A stretch of 64,000 nt of DNA, taken from positions 620,001 to 684,000 of the forward strand of contig JANQAI010000011.1 in the NCBI GenBank assembly GCA_024707145.1, written 5' to 3'. Source of the stretch: Magnetospirillum sp. Its GTDB lineage: Bacteria; Pseudomonadota; Alphaproteobacteria; Rhodospirillales; Magnetospirillaceae. Position numbers and translations under genes: made by a program. Shown here one piece after another: positions 22,526-31,278 of the stretch. Every line of letters begins with the position of its first letter. Within the stretch, counting starts at the first letter, position 1. Under the pieces are notes generated by a model that did not search any database, had not been told where the DNA came from, and saw only the letters and a list, made by a program, of their open reading frames with translations.

Positions 22526-23347
22526 ATGACCCGCGAGAAACTCAAGAACATCGCTGCCGGCGCCGTGGTGCCGGTGGCGGCCGTGGCCGTCTGGCACATC
22601 CTGTCGGTCAGCGGTCTGGTCAATCACAACCTGCTGGCCGGCCCGTGGGAGGTGGTGGTGCGCTGGTGGCAGTATCTGCTGCCGGCCGAGCCCTACAACC
22701 CGGCCGAGGTCACCTGGCTGGGCTGGGCGCTGTCGGGCGAGCTGATCACCGATGCCGTCGCCAGCCTGTACCGGGTGCTCCTGGGCTTCTTCCTGGGGGC
22801 CATCCTGGCGCTGCCGCTCGGTATCCTGATGGGGGCGTCCGACCGGGTCTACCGGCTGGCCAACCCCACCATCCAGCTGCTGCGGCCCATTCCGCCCATC
22901 GCCTACATCCCGGTGGCCATCCTGTGGTTCGGTCTGGGCAACCCGCCGGCGGTCTTCCTGATCACCATCGGCGCCTTCTTCCCCATCCTGATGAACACCA
23001 TTGCCGGGGTGCGCCACGTGGACGGCATCTACATCCGCGCCGCCCGCAACCTGGGCGCCAGCCCGTACACCATGTTCGTGCACGTCATGCTGCCGGCGGC
23101 CACGCCTTATATCCTGGCCGGCGCCCGCATCGGCATCGGTACCGCCTTCATCGTGGTGATCGTGGCCGAGATGATCGCCGTCAACAGCGGCCTGGGCTTC
23201 CGCATCCTGGAAGCCCGCGAGTACTTCTGGTCAGACAAGATCATCGCCGGGATGTTCTCCATCGGCCTGCTGGGCCTCGCCATCGACACCGGCATGAACA
23301 AGCTGAACGCCCGCCTGCTGCGCTGGCATCGCGGCCTGGACCATTGA
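22526..23347 (+). CDS. NitT/TauT-family ABC transporter permease
   Basis: Inner-membrane permease (BPD_transp_1, SsuC/TauC-like), 273 aa with six predicted membrane segments. The EAA loop is ARNLGASPYTMFVHVMLPAATPYILAG. N-terminal periplasmic-side extension around residues 40-70 is Trp-rich. It follows the binding protein after 9 nt and precedes the ATPase after 7 nt, so the three form one importer. Confidence 0.9.
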   Translation: MTREKLKNIAAGAVVPVAAVAVWHILSVSGLVNHNLLAGPWEVVVRWWQYLLPAEPYNPAEVTWLGWALSGELITDAVASLYRVLLGFFLGAILALPLGILMGASDRVYRLANPTIQLLRPIPPIAYIPVAILWFGLGNPPAVFLITIGAFFPILMNTIAGVRHVDGIYIRAARNLGASPYTMFVHVMLPAATPYILAGARIGIGTAFIVVIVAEMIAVNSGLGFRILEAREYFWSDKIIAGMFSIGLLGLAIDTGMNKLNARLLRWHRGLDH

Positions 23348-23354
23348 GGGGGAG

Positions 23355-24197
23355 ATGCCCATGAACGCGTTGCCTTCCACTATCGTCGCTGCGTCGCAGG
23401 ACACCCTGCCGCAGATCGTCGTCGACAATGTCCACAAGCGCTTCGCCACCGCTGGCAACGAGGTGGTGGCGCTGAAGGACATCAACCTGTCCATCCAGCC
23501 CGGCGAGTTCGTCTGCCTGCTAGGGCCGTCGGGCTGCGGCAAGTCCACTCTGCTCAACGCCATCGCCGGCTTCTCGCCGCCCACCGAGGGAAGCATCGCG
23601 GTGGACGGCCAGCCGGTGCGCGCGCCGGGGCCGGAGCGGGGCATGGTGTTCCAGGAATACGCCCTGTTCCCGTGGATGACCGTAGCCAAGAACATCGCCT
23701 TCGGCCTGGAGATCAAGGGACTGCCCAAGGGCGAGATCGATCAGCGGGTGACCTCGCTGATGGAGAAGCTGCACCTGCACGAGTTCCGCGACCGCTATCC
23801 CAAGGACCTGTCGGGCGGCATGCGCCAGCGCGTCGCCATCGCCCGCATCCTGGCGCTGGATTCGCCCATCATGCTGATGGACGAACCGTTCGGCGCCCTC
23901 GACGCCCTGACCCGGCGCACGTTGCAGGACGAGCTGCTGCGCATCTGGGCCGAGTACCGCAAGACCATCGTCTTCGTCACCCATTCCATCGAGGAGTCCA
24001 TCTACCTGGCCGACCGCATCGTGGTGCTGACCTACCGGCCGGGCACCATCAAGACCGACGTCCGCGTCACCCTGCCGCGTCCGCGCGACACCAGCCTGGC
24101 CGGCTTCAACGACCTGAAGCGCGACCTCGCCCAATTGGTCATGGAGGAGCAGCGCCGTTTCGCCGACGACGAGATCAAGCAGAGCACGGCGGATTGA
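23355..24197 (+). CDS. NitT/TauT-family ABC transporter ATP-binding protein
   Basis: ATPase of the importer (SsuB/TauB-like), 280 aa. Walker A GPSGCGKST, Q-loop MVFQEYALFPWMTV, signature LSGGMRQRVAIARIL, Walker B MLMDEPFGALD, and H-loop FVTHSIEES are all intact. GAGGGGGAG lies just upstream; ATG at 23361 (MNALPST) is an equally good start. Gene end is followed by a stable GC hairpin. Confidence 0.92.
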   Translation: MPMNALPSTIVAASQDTLPQIVVDNVHKRFATAGNEVVALKDINLSIQPGEFVCLLGPSGCGKSTLLNAIAGFSPPTEGSIAVDGQPVRAPGPERGMVFQEYALFPWMTVAKNIAFGLEIKGLPKGEIDQRVTSLMEKLHLHEFRDRYPKDLSGGMRQRVAIARILALDSPIMLMDEPFGALDALTRRTLQDELLRIWAEYRKTIVFVTHSIEESIYLADRIVVLTYRPGTIKTDVRVTLPRPRDTSLAGFNDLKRDLAQLVMEEQRRFADDEIKQSTAD

Positions 24198-24205
24198 TCC
24201 GGGCA

Positions 24206-24227
24206 CCGGCCGGGGCGTCCCGGCCGG
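24206..24227 (+). terminator. GC hairpin after the transporter operon, possible terminator
   Basis: CCGGCCGGG-GCGT-CCCGGCCGG, a 9-bp perfect stem located 9 nt after the ATPase stop. No T-run follows, so termination strength is uncertain; it may instead mark mRNA 3'-end protection. Confidence 0.45.
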
Positions 24228-24237
24228 TGGTCGCCCA

Positions 24238-24265
24238 TTGACACAACCCATCAAGGCTATAGATT
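24238..24265 (+). promoter_or_regulatory. Sigma-70-type promoter of the rhodanese-metY operon
   Basis: TTGACA at 24238-24243, a 16-nt spacer and TAGATT at 24260-24265. The -35 is a perfect consensus and the site lies 34 nt before the rhodanese start codon, in one of the few AT-rich patches of this region. Confidence 0.6.
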
Positions 24266-24298
24266 AACCGCTCTTTTGCGGGACAGAGAGCGGATGCC

Positions 24299-25102
24299 AT
24301 GAATTTTCCCTGGATCGTGCCGGCGGCCGTGGCGCGCACGCTGATCGGCGATGGCGCGCTGGTGCTGGACGGCCGCAAGGACGAATTGCGCCAGCGGCAA
24401 CCGCTGCCTGGTGCGGTGCCGCTGGCGTGGCACCGGCTGACCCATGCCGAGCTGCCCGACAAGGGACGCCTGCTCGACGACGACCGGCGCCTGGGTGAGA
24501 TCCTTGGCGCCATCGGGGTGCGCGACGACGTGGCCGTGGTGGTGGTCGGCGATGCCCTGGACGGCGGCGGCGAGGACGGTCGGCTGGTGTGGGCCCTGCG
24601 CAGCCTGGGGCACGGCCGGGTGGCGTTCGTCGATGGCGGTATCCGCGCCCTGCTGACCGAGGGACCGCTTTCCATCCCGCCGCAGGCTCGTCCCGGCGCC
24701 TTCCAGGTGGCGCGCACCGATCGCTGGGAAGCCGGCCGCGACCAACTGCGCGCCGCCATCGGCACCGCCACGATCATCCTCGACACCCGCGAGGAGCGGG
24801 AATACCGCGGCGCCACGCCCTATGGCGAGACGCGCGGCGGCCATGTGCCCGGCGCGCGCCACCTGTGGTACCGCGACCTCCTCGACGCCGAGGGCAAGGT
24901 GTTGGCCGGGCAATCCCTGGCCGACCGCCTGGCCGGCCTGGGGATCGCTGCCGGCAGCGAGATCATCGCCTATTGCACCGGCGGCGTGCGGGCCGGCTTC
25001 GTCACCGCCGTGCTGACCCAGGCGGGCTATCGCGCGCGGAATTACGCCGGCTCCATGTGGCATTGGGCCGCGGGGGACGCACAATCGTTTCCGCTCGGCT
25101 AG
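24299..25102 (+). CDS. Thiosulfate/3-mercaptopyruvate sulfurtransferase (two-domain rhodanese)
   Basis: Tandem rhodanese, 267 aa. The N-terminal inactive domain contains DGRKDE; the C-terminal domain carries the active loop YCTGGVRAG with catalytic Cys226 (CTGGVR type, common in bacterial SseA-like enzymes) and DTREEREYRG. It transfers sulfane sulfur from thiosulfate or mercaptopyruvate to a thiol acceptor. Located 31 nt before metY, it could supply sulfide or persulfide to homoserine sulfhydrylation. Confidence 0.88.
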   Translation: MNFPWIVPAAVARTLIGDGALVLDGRKDELRQRQPLPGAVPLAWHRLTHAELPDKGRLLDDDRRLGEILGAIGVRDDVAVVVVGDALDGGGEDGRLVWALRSLGHGRVAFVDGGIRALLTEGPLSIPPQARPGAFQVARTDRWEAGRDQLRAAIGTATIILDTREEREYRGATPYGETRGGHVPGARHLWYRDLLDAEGKVLAGQSLADRLAGLGIAAGSEIIAYCTGGVRAGFVTAVLTQAGYRARNYAGSMWHWAAGDAQSFPLG

Positions 25103-25133
25103 AATAGGCCGCTTTCCCTGCAAGGACCCCGCC

Positions 25134-26414
25134 ATGCCCCGCTTCGACACCCTCGGCCTGCATGCCGGGCAGCACCCCGATCCGGTCACCGGCTCGCGGG
25201 CGGTGCCCATCCACCAGACCACCTCCTTCGTCTTCCAGGATGCCGAGCACGCCGCCCAATTGTTCAACCTGGAGCGGGCCGGCCACATCTATTCCCGCAT
25301 CTCCAATCCCACCGTGGCGGTATTGGAGGAACGGGTGGCGGCGCTGGAGGGCGGCGTGGGGGCGGTCTGCACCGCCTCGGGCCAGGCGGCGCTGACGCTG
25401 GCCATTACCACGCTGCTGGGGGCGGGGGCGCATATCGTCGCCTCGGCCTCGCTCTACGGCGGTTCCATCAACCTGCTAGCCCACACCCTGCCGCGTTTCG
25501 GCATCATCACCACCTTCGTGCCGCCGCGCGACCACGGCGCCTTGCGCGCCGCCATCCGCCCCGAGACCCGGCTGGTGATCGGCGAGACCATCGGCAATCC
25601 CGGCCTGGAGGTGCTGGACATCCCGGCGGTGGCGGCCATCGCCCACGAGGCCGGGCTGCCGCTGCTGATCGACAACACCTTCGCCACACCTTATCTGTGC
25701 CGGCCGCTGGAACTGGGCGCCGACCTGATCACCCATTCCCTGACCAAGTGGATGGGCGGCCACGGCGTCGCCATCGGCGGCGCGGTGGTGGATGGCGGCC
25801 GCTTCGACTGGCGCTCGGGCCGGGGCTTTCCCACCCTGACCGAGCCCTATGCCGGCTATCACGGTCTGGTGTTCGACGAGCAGTTCGGCCCGGCCGCCTT
25901 CCTGATGCGCGCCCGCACCGAGGGCCTGCGCGATTTCGGCGCCTGCCTGTCGCCCACCAACGCCTTCCACCTGCTCCAGGGTATCGAGACGCTGGGGCTG
26001 CGCATGCAGCGCCATGTGGACAACACCCGCACCGTGCTCGACTTCCTGGTTGGCAATGAGGCGGTGGCCTGGGCCAGCCATCCCGGCCTAGCCGACCATC
26101 CCGACCATGACCTGGCCGCCCGGCTGCTGCCCAAGGGCGCCGGCTCCATCGTCAGTTTCGGCGTCAAGGGCGGCCGGACCGCCGGGCGCCGCTTCATCGA
26201 CGCGCTCAAGCTGGCCTCGCACCTGGCCAATGTGGGCGACGCCAAGACCCTGGTGATCCATCCCGCCAGCACCACCCACCAGCAGATGGACGCGGCGCAG
26301 CTGGCCGCCGCCGGCATCGGCGAGGACATGGTGCGCCTGTCGGTGGGCATCGAGGACGCCGCCGACATCCTGGCCGATCTCGGTCAGGCCCTGAAGATTT
26401 CCCAGAAGGGGTGA
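25134..26414 (+). CDS. metY: O-acetylhomoserine sulfhydrylase MetY
   Basis: PLP enzyme making homocysteine from O-acetylhomoserine and sulfide, 426 aa, the length typical of MetY and longer than MetB/MetC. It begins FDTLGLHAGQHPDPVTGSRA. The PLP lysine is Lys205 in LITHSLTKWMGGHG, and IHPASTTHQQ near the C-terminus is characteristic of MetY. Rhodanese lies upstream and a hydrolase overlaps only by closeness downstream (5 nt). Confidence 0.95.
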   Translation: MPRFDTLGLHAGQHPDPVTGSRAVPIHQTTSFVFQDAEHAAQLFNLERAGHIYSRISNPTVAVLEERVAALEGGVGAVCTASGQAALTLAITTLLGAGAHIVASASLYGGSINLLAHTLPRFGIITTFVPPRDHGALRAAIRPETRLVIGETIGNPGLEVLDIPAVAAIAHEAGLPLLIDNTFATPYLCRPLELGADLITHSLTKWMGGHGVAIGGAVVDGGRFDWRSGRGFPTLTEPYAGYHGLVFDEQFGPAAFLMRARTEGLRDFGACLSPTNAFHLLQGIETLGLRMQRHVDNTRTVLDFLVGNEAVAWASHPGLADHPDHDLAARLLPKGAGSIVSFGVKGGRTAGRRFIDALKLASHLANVGDAKTLVIHPASTTHQQMDAAQLAAAGIGEDMVRLSVGIEDAADILADLGQALKISQKG

Positions 26415-26419
26415 GCGCC

Positions 26420-27205
26420 ATGTGGATCGAGGTGCAGGGAGAGCGGATTTTCGCCGCCACCGGGGGCGTGGCGTTCGACCCGGCCAGGCCGGCCGTCGTG
26501 CTGGTGCATGGCGCCGGCATGGATCACAGCGTGTGGACCTTGCACGACCGGGCGTTGGCCCATGCGGGGCGGGCGGTGCTGTCGGTGGACCTGCCCGGCC
26601 ATGGCCGCTCGGAAGGCGAGGCGCTGGCCTCCATCCCGGCCCTGGCCCAATGGCTGGCGGCGCTGCTGGATGCTGTCGGGATCGGGCAGGCGGCGGTGGC
26701 CGGCCATTCCATGGGGGCGCTGGCGGCCTTGTCCTTCGCCGCCCGCTTTCCCGCCCGCGCCCGCGCCGCGGCCCTGCTGGGGGCGGCGGCGCAGATGCCG
26801 GTGAACGAGGATCTGCGTAACGCGGCGCGGGAGAAGCCGGCGGCGGCGGCGGCGATGATCGTCGGCTGGGGCTTTTCCGCCGAGGCGGCGCTGGGCGGCA
26901 GCGCGGCGCCCGGCCTGTGGCTGACCGGTACCGCCACCAGCCTGCTGGCCGGCGCCCGTCCGGGCGTGCTGGCGGCCGATCTGGAAGCCTGCAACGACTA
27001 CGCCGACGGCCTGTCCGATGCGGCGCGCGTGCGCTGCCCGGCCCTGGTCATCGCCGGCGAGCGCGACCGCATGTCGCCCGCCAAGGCCGGCCGGGAACTG
27101 GCGGCAGCGCTGCCGCATGGCGACATCCGGGTCCTGCCGGGCGCCGGCCACATGGTGATGGCCGAACGCCCGGATGCGGTGCTGGATTTGCTGCAGGGAC
27201 TATGA
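26420..27205 (+). CDS. Alpha/beta-hydrolase
   Basis: Soluble alpha/beta-hydrolase, 261 aa. HG oxyanion motif VLVHGAGMDHSVW near residue 33, nucleophile elbow GHSMGAL with Ser near residue 95, and terminal GAGHMVMAE with the catalytic His. Asp in RCPALVIAGERDRMSP completes the triad. ATG at 26420 has AAGGGG 8 nt upstream; the GTG at 26411 lies too near that site. Downstream of metY; it could be an esterase for acyl-homoserine-like compounds, but the substrate is unknown. Confidence 0.85.
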   Translation: MWIEVQGERIFAATGGVAFDPARPAVVLVHGAGMDHSVWTLHDRALAHAGRAVLSVDLPGHGRSEGEALASIPALAQWLAALLDAVGIGQAAVAGHSMGALAALSFAARFPARARAAALLGAAAQMPVNEDLRNAAREKPAAAAAMIVGWGFSAEAALGGSAAPGLWLTGTATSLLAGARPGVLAADLEACNDYADGLSDAARVRCPALVIAGERDRMSPAKAGRELAAALPHGDIRVLPGAGHMVMAERPDAVLDLLQGL

Positions 27206-27212
27206 CCTGTTT

Positions 27213-27281
27213 GCGTCATACGCGGGCCTGACCCGCGTATCCACGTCTTTACCACGATGGCCGGGTCAAGCCCGGCCATGA
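27213..27281. repeat. Intergenic palindromic repeat, family B
   Basis: Two hairpins side by side: ATACGCGGG-CCTGA-CCCGCGTAT and ATGGCCGGG-TCAAG-CCCGGCCAT. It lies between convergent genes (hydrolase and 3-hydroxyacyl-CoA dehydrogenase) and shares the second hairpin with the repeat at 53616-53712. It may act as a bidirectional transcription end. Confidence 0.8.
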
Positions 27282-27295
27282 TGTTTGGGCTCCGT

Positions 27296-28591
27296 TTACT
27301 CCGCCGGCACCGGATGGTAGCGGCCGTCCAATCCCAGGAACTGGCCGTCGCGGTAAAAGCTGGCATGGCCGCCTTGCTCCAGCAGGGCCAGCAGCCTGGG
27401 CAGCCGGCGGCCTTCGGCGTGCAGGCGCTTGATCACCCGTTGCGGGCCCAGATGGTCGAGGAACTCGAACGGCCCCCGCTGCCAGTTGAAGCCCCAGCGC
27501 AGGGCGCGGTCCACGGCGACGATGTCGTCGGCGATCTCGGGCAGCAGGTCGGCGGCGTAGAACAGGGTGTCGCCCATGACGTCCCAGGCCAGCCGGCCGG
27601 CGGCGCTGTCGGCGAACAGCGGGTCGGTCTCGGCGATGGTCACCGCCACGGCCGGGCGCCAGGCATCGGCCACCAGGTCGAACACCTCCTTCACCTTGGA
27701 ACCGTCGGCGGCCTTGAGCACGCGGGTGAAGCCGCCGCCGCTCTTGCGGCCCAGCTGGCCGCGCTCACGCAGCCGGCGCACGGCCGGCGGGAAGGCGGCA
27801 TAGGCGTGGCCGGGATCGCCCGCCGGCAGGTTGGCGGCCAGGTTGACGCCTACATAATCCATCACGTCCAGGCCGATCAGGTCGATCAACCCGTACAGGC
27901 CGGTGGCGGGCAGGCCCACCGGGGCGGACAGCACCGCGTCCACCTCTTCCTGGCGCAGGCCTTCGGCCAGGGCCGCCTCGGCCTTGTGCAGGCCCGACAG
28001 CATCCAGAAGCAGCCGATGCGGTTGGCGATGAAGTTGACGGTGTCCTTGGCCCGCACCACGCCCTTGCCCAGGGCCTCGCGGCCGTAGGCGGTCAGCGCC
28101 TCCAGCACTTCGGGGCGGGTATCGGCGCCGGGGACCAGCTCCAGCAGGCGCATTACCCGCACCGGGTTGAAGAAGTGGGTCACCGCGATGTCGCGGCGCA
28201 GCGTGGCGGGGAAGCCCTCGGTGATGGCCGCCAAGGGGATGCCCGAGGTGTTGGTGCTGACCACCGAGCCGGGGCGGCGGTGGCGCTCGATGGCTTCGAA
28301 CAGGCGCCGCTTGGCGGCCAGGTCCTCGATGATGGCCTCGCATACCCAGTCGTACTCGGCCAGGCGGGGCAGGCCGCCGGCGATGGTGGCGAATTCCGTC
28401 AGCCCGGCGATGGCGTCGCGCTCGGCCTCGTCCCGGGCTGCCGCCAGCACGCGGGCGCGGGCCTTCTCCACCGCTTCCGGACTGTCCTCCAGCACCAGCA
28501 CGCGGCGGCCGGCAGCGGCCGAGGCGGCGGCGATGCCGCTGCCCATGGTGCCGCCGCCGATGACGGCGACGGAACGAATGCTCTCGGTCAT
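27296..28591 (-). CDS. 3-hydroxyacyl-CoA dehydrogenase (two-domain, long form)
   Basis: NAD-dependent 3-hydroxyacyl-CoA dehydrogenase, 431 aa, longer than the 290-aa hbd type because of a C-terminal extension. Rossmann motif GGGTMGSGIAAASAAAG at residues 12-28, STNTSGIPLAAI, and THFFNPVRVMRLLELV with the catalytic His. FIANRIG and GRKSGGGF mark the helical domain. Last gene of the metNI-ligase-metQ operon, 10 nt after the cupin gene. It may oxidise the product of the CoA ligase; substrate unknown. Confidence 0.88.
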   Translation of the reverse strand: MTESIRSVAVIGGGTMGSGIAAASAAAGRRVLVLEDSPEAVEKARARVLAAARDEAERDAIAGLTEFATIAGGLPRLAEYDWVCEAIIEDLAAKRRLFEAIERHRRPGSVVSTNTSGIPLAAITEGFPATLRRDIAVTHFFNPVRVMRLLELVPGADTRPEVLEALTAYGREALGKGVVRAKDTVNFIANRIGCFWMLSGLHKAEAALAEGLRQEEVDAVLSAPVGLPATGLYGLIDLIGLDVMDYVGVNLAANLPAGDPGHAYAAFPPAVRRLRERGQLGRKSGGGFTRVLKAADGSKVKEVFDLVADAWRPAVAVTIAETDPLFADSAAGRLAWDVMGDTLFYAADLLPEIADDIVAVDRALRWGFNWQRGPFEFLDHLGPQRVIKRLHAEGRRLPRLLALLEQGGHASFYRDGQFLGLDGRYHPVPAE

Positions 28592-28601
28592 ATCCTATCC
28601 T

Positions 28602-29126
28602 TCAATGAGGGAACTGCACCGGCGTGCCGGTATACTCGGCGCGCCAGTCGGGGTTTTCCTGGAACAGGCGGACCGCCACCAGGGTACGATGCTCGGTCAG
28701 GCGGAACCAGTGCTCGGTGCCGGCGGGAATGTGGACGAAATCGCCGGCGGCCACGGTCATCTCCGCTTGGCCGCCATCGGGCAGGACGAAACCGAACACA
28801 CCCGCGCCGGCCAGGATCAGCCGGGATCCCGCATCGGCATGGCGGTGCGGCCGGCGGAACAGGTCCAGGATGCCGGCCAGGTTGGGGGTGTCGGGAAACA
28901 GCGCCACCACGTCGCGGCCGGCGAAGCCGCCGTCCAGCGTCGCCGCCACCTCGTCCAGGATGGCGTTGGTGCGCGCGTCGTCGAGATGATGGTCGGCCAG
29001 CACCTCGGCCAGGGCCGCGGAGCCCGGCGGCGTGCCGGAAGACAGGCTCAGCCCCAGGGTGCGGACCAGCGACAGGGCGTCATGGCGTTCCAATACGGTG
29101 CCGTCGGGGCGGGTGATCCGGGGCAT
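28602..29126 (-). CDS. Acireductone dioxygenase-like cupin, one metal ligand replaced
   Basis: Cupin of the ARD/MtnD family, 174 aa. The family pattern is recognisable from RDVVALFPDTPN through PAGTEHWFRLTEH and VRLFQENPDW. Metal ligands expected as H-x-H-x3-E...H are seen as His94, His96 and His139, but the Glu position is Gly100 (HRHADAGSR). No other methionine-salvage gene is present here, so ARD activity is doubtful and a different dioxygenase or sensor role is possible. ATG 29126 is preferred, with GAGG 6 nt upstream. Confidence 0.72.
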   Translation of the reverse strand: MPRITRPDGTVLERHDALSLVRTLGLSLSSGTPPGSAALAEVLADHHLDDARTNAILDEVAATLDGGFAGRDVVALFPDTPNLAGILDLFRRPHRHADAGSRLILAGAGVFGFVLPDGGQAEMTVAAGDFVHIPAGTEHWFRLTEHRTLVAVRLFQENPDWRAEYTGTPVQFPH

Positions 29127-29134
29127 GGGCATCC

Positions 29135-29917
29135 TCACCAGGTCGGGATGATGGTGCCGTCGAAGCGCTTGAGGATGAATTCCTTCACTTCGGGGCTGCG
29201 GTAGAGCGTGATGTACTTGAGGATGCGGGGATCGTCCTTGCGGGCGCGCTGGGTGACGAACCACAGGTTCCAGGGCGTGTTGACGTCCTCCAGCACCAGC
29301 GCCTGCTTGGGGCTGAGGCCGCCGGCGACCGCGTAGTTCAGCGTCACCGCCGCCACGTCCACGTCGTCCAGCGAACGCGGCAGTTGGGCCGCGTCGATTT
29401 CCTTCAGCCGCAGCCGGCGGCGGTTCTCGGTCACGTCGGCGGGAGTGGCGGAGATGCCGGCCTTGGGATCGACCTTGATCACCCCGGCCTGTTGCAGCAG
29501 AAGCAGGGCGCGGGCGCCGTTGGACGGGTCGTTGGGGATGGCGACGCTGGCACCCTCCTTCAACTCGTTCAGATCCTTGATCTTCTTCGAGTACAGCCCC
29601 AGCGGCACGATGATGCTCTTTTCCACCGGCACCAGGTCGTAGCCGCGGGTCTTGACCTGGTTGTCCAGGTAGGGCTTGTGCTGGAAGTTGTTGAGGTCGA
29701 TGTCGCCCTGGGCCAGGGCGGCGTTGGGCAGGGTGTAGTCGGCGAACTCCACCACCTTCACGTCGACGCCTTCCTGCTGCTTGTACAGCTTGCCGACGAA
29801 TTCCAGGATCTCGGCATAGGGGCCGGCAGAGACGCCGACGCGCAACGGTTCGGCGGCATGGGCCTGCGCGGTGAACAGCAGGGCGGCGGCGGCCAGGGTA
29901 GTTTTCAGCAGCTTCAT
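29135..29917 (-). CDS. metQ: MetQ/NlpA-family substrate-binding protein
   Basis: Binding protein of a methionine-type ABC importer, 260 aa. The signal peptide (MKLLKTTLAAAALLFTAQAHA) lacks a lipobox Cys, so it is a soluble periplasmic protein and not a lipoprotein as in E. coli. MetQ landmarks are GVSAGPYAEIL, DYTLPNAALAQGDIDLNNFQH and IPNDPSNGARALLLLQ. ATG 29917 follows GAGGAG. In the same operon as metN and metI but separated from them by a CoA-ligase gene, so the natural ligand could differ from methionine. Confidence 0.9.
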   Translation of the reverse strand: MKLLKTTLAAAALLFTAQAHAAEPLRVGVSAGPYAEILEFVGKLYKQQEGVDVKVVEFADYTLPNAALAQGDIDLNNFQHKPYLDNQVKTRGYDLVPVEKSIIVPLGLYSKKIKDLNELKEGASVAIPNDPSNGARALLLLQQAGVIKVDPKAGISATPADVTENRRRLRLKEIDAAQLPRSLDDVDVAAVTLNYAVAGGLSPKQALVLEDVNTPWNLWFVTQRARKDDPRILKYITLYRSPEVKEFILKRFDGTIIPTW

Positions 29918-29928
29918 GGCGGATCTCC

Positions 29929-31278
29929 TCAAGCCGTCCACACCCGGCCGCGGCGGTCGTCGACGCGCTTGGCCTTGTGGGTGGCACGGGGCAGGGTGTC
30001 GGGGGGAAGAATGGCGACCTGGGCGCCGACGCCGGTCACCGCCTTGATCTGGCGCTTCAGCCGGGCGGCCAGGTCCTCGGTGGGGGTGTTGATGCCGTGC
30101 CGGGCCTCGGCCTCGACGGTCAGGGCGTCCAGATGGTCCTTGCGCTCCACCACCAACCGGTATTCGCCGGTCAGTTCGTGGTCCTTGCGCACGATGGCCT
30201 CCACGTCGCTGGGGAAGATGTTGACGCCGCGGATGATCAGCATATCGTCCAGGCGGCCGTGCACCCCCAGCAGGCGCTGCGAGGTGCGGCCGCAGCGGCA
30301 GGGCTCCGAGGTGAACGAGACGATGTCGCCGGTGCGGAAGCGGATCAGCGGGCGGGCCCGCTTCTTCAGCGTGGTCAGCACCATCTCGCCGCGCTCGCCT
30401 TCACGCACGGGCTGGCCGGTCAGCGGGTCGATGACTTCCACCAGGATGTGGTCCTCGGCCCAGTGCAGGCCGTCCTTCTCTTCGCACATGCCGGCGCACG
30501 AGCCGAAGATGTCGGACAGGCCGTAATAGTCGTAGACCGAGGCGCCCCACAGGCTCTCGATGCGGTCGCGGGTCTCGGGGATGGAGCCGCCGGGCTCGCC
30601 GGCCACGAAGATGCGCTTCACCGCCAGGTCGCGGCGCAGGTCGATGCCTTCCTTCTGCGCCGTCTCGCCCAGGTACCAGGCATAGGACGGCGTGGTCCAG
30701 ATGGCGGTGGCCTGGAACTGGCGCAGGATGGTCAGCAGCCGTTCCGACGGCACCGTGCCGGCGTGGATGGACAGCGCCCCCAGCTTCTGCGCCCCCAGCA
30801 CGCAGGGGCCGCCGATGAACAGGCTGAAGTTCAGCGAATGGCAATAGCGGTCACGCGGACGCAGGCCGGACGACCAGAACTGCCGCGCCTCGTAGTCGAT
30901 CCACTCGTCGAAATCCTGCTGGGTGAAGGGCGACAGAGTGGGCACGCCGGTGGAGCCGGACGAGGCCGAGACATAGACCACGTCGCGCTCGGGCACGGCG
31001 GCCAGGTCCCCCAGGATGGGTTTGGCCTCCTGGCGGGCGCGCAGGATGGACTTGTCGATGGTGGGGAAGCGGCGGATGTCGTCCAGGCTTTTCACGTCGT
31101 CGGGGTTCACCCCGGCGGCGTCGAAGCTGGCGCGGTAATAGGGCGAGTTGTCGTAGGCGTGGCGCAGGTGACCCTGCAGCAGCGATAGCTTCAGCGCTTC
31201 CCATTCGGGGCGGCTTTGGGTTTCCAAAGCGGGCGCCCAGTAACGCTGCTGTTCACGGGTGGTGGCGTCGACGGTCAT
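29929..31278 (-). CDS. Phenylacetate-CoA ligase-like AMP-forming enzyme
   Basis: Adenylate-forming acid-CoA ligase of the PaaK family, 449 aa. P-loop SASSGSTGVPT near residue 105, YYGLSDIFG (PaaK-type A5 motif), RFRTGDIVSF, and a zinc-like CRCGRTSQRLLG followed by GRLDDMLIIRGVNIFPSDVE. It activates a carboxylic acid with ATP and CoA. Its position between metI and metQ is unusual and, with the hydroxyacyl-CoA dehydrogenase downstream, suggests that an imported acid is CoA-activated. Start overlaps the metI stop by 4 nt. Confidence 0.88.
   Translation of the reverse strand: MTVDATTREQQRYWAPALETQSRPEWEALKLSLLQGHLRHAYDNSPYYRASFDAAGVNPDDVKSLDDIRRFPTIDKSILRARQEAKPILGDLAAVPERDVVYVSASSGSTGVPTLSPFTQQDFDEWIDYEARQFWSSGLRPRDRYCHSLNFSLFIGGPCVLGAQKLGALSIHAGTVPSERLLTILRQFQATAIWTTPSYAWYLGETAQKEGIDLRRDLAVKRIFVAGEPGGSIPETRDRIESLWGASVYDYYGLSDIFGSCAGMCEEKDGLHWAEDHILVEVIDPLTGQPVREGERGEMVLTTLKKRARPLIRFRTGDIVSFTSEPCRCGRTSQRLLGVHGRLDDMLIIRGVNIFPSDVEAIVRKDHELTGEYRLVVERKDHLDALTVEAEARHGINTPTEDLAARLKRQIKAVTGVGAQVAILPPDTLPRATHKAKRVDDRRGRVWTA

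Noticed and set aside
24206-24227. GC palindrome as an operator for the rhodanese promoter
   Set aside because: It lies right after the transporter stop and its symmetry is explained as a 3'-end hairpin; no second copy is seen near other promoters.
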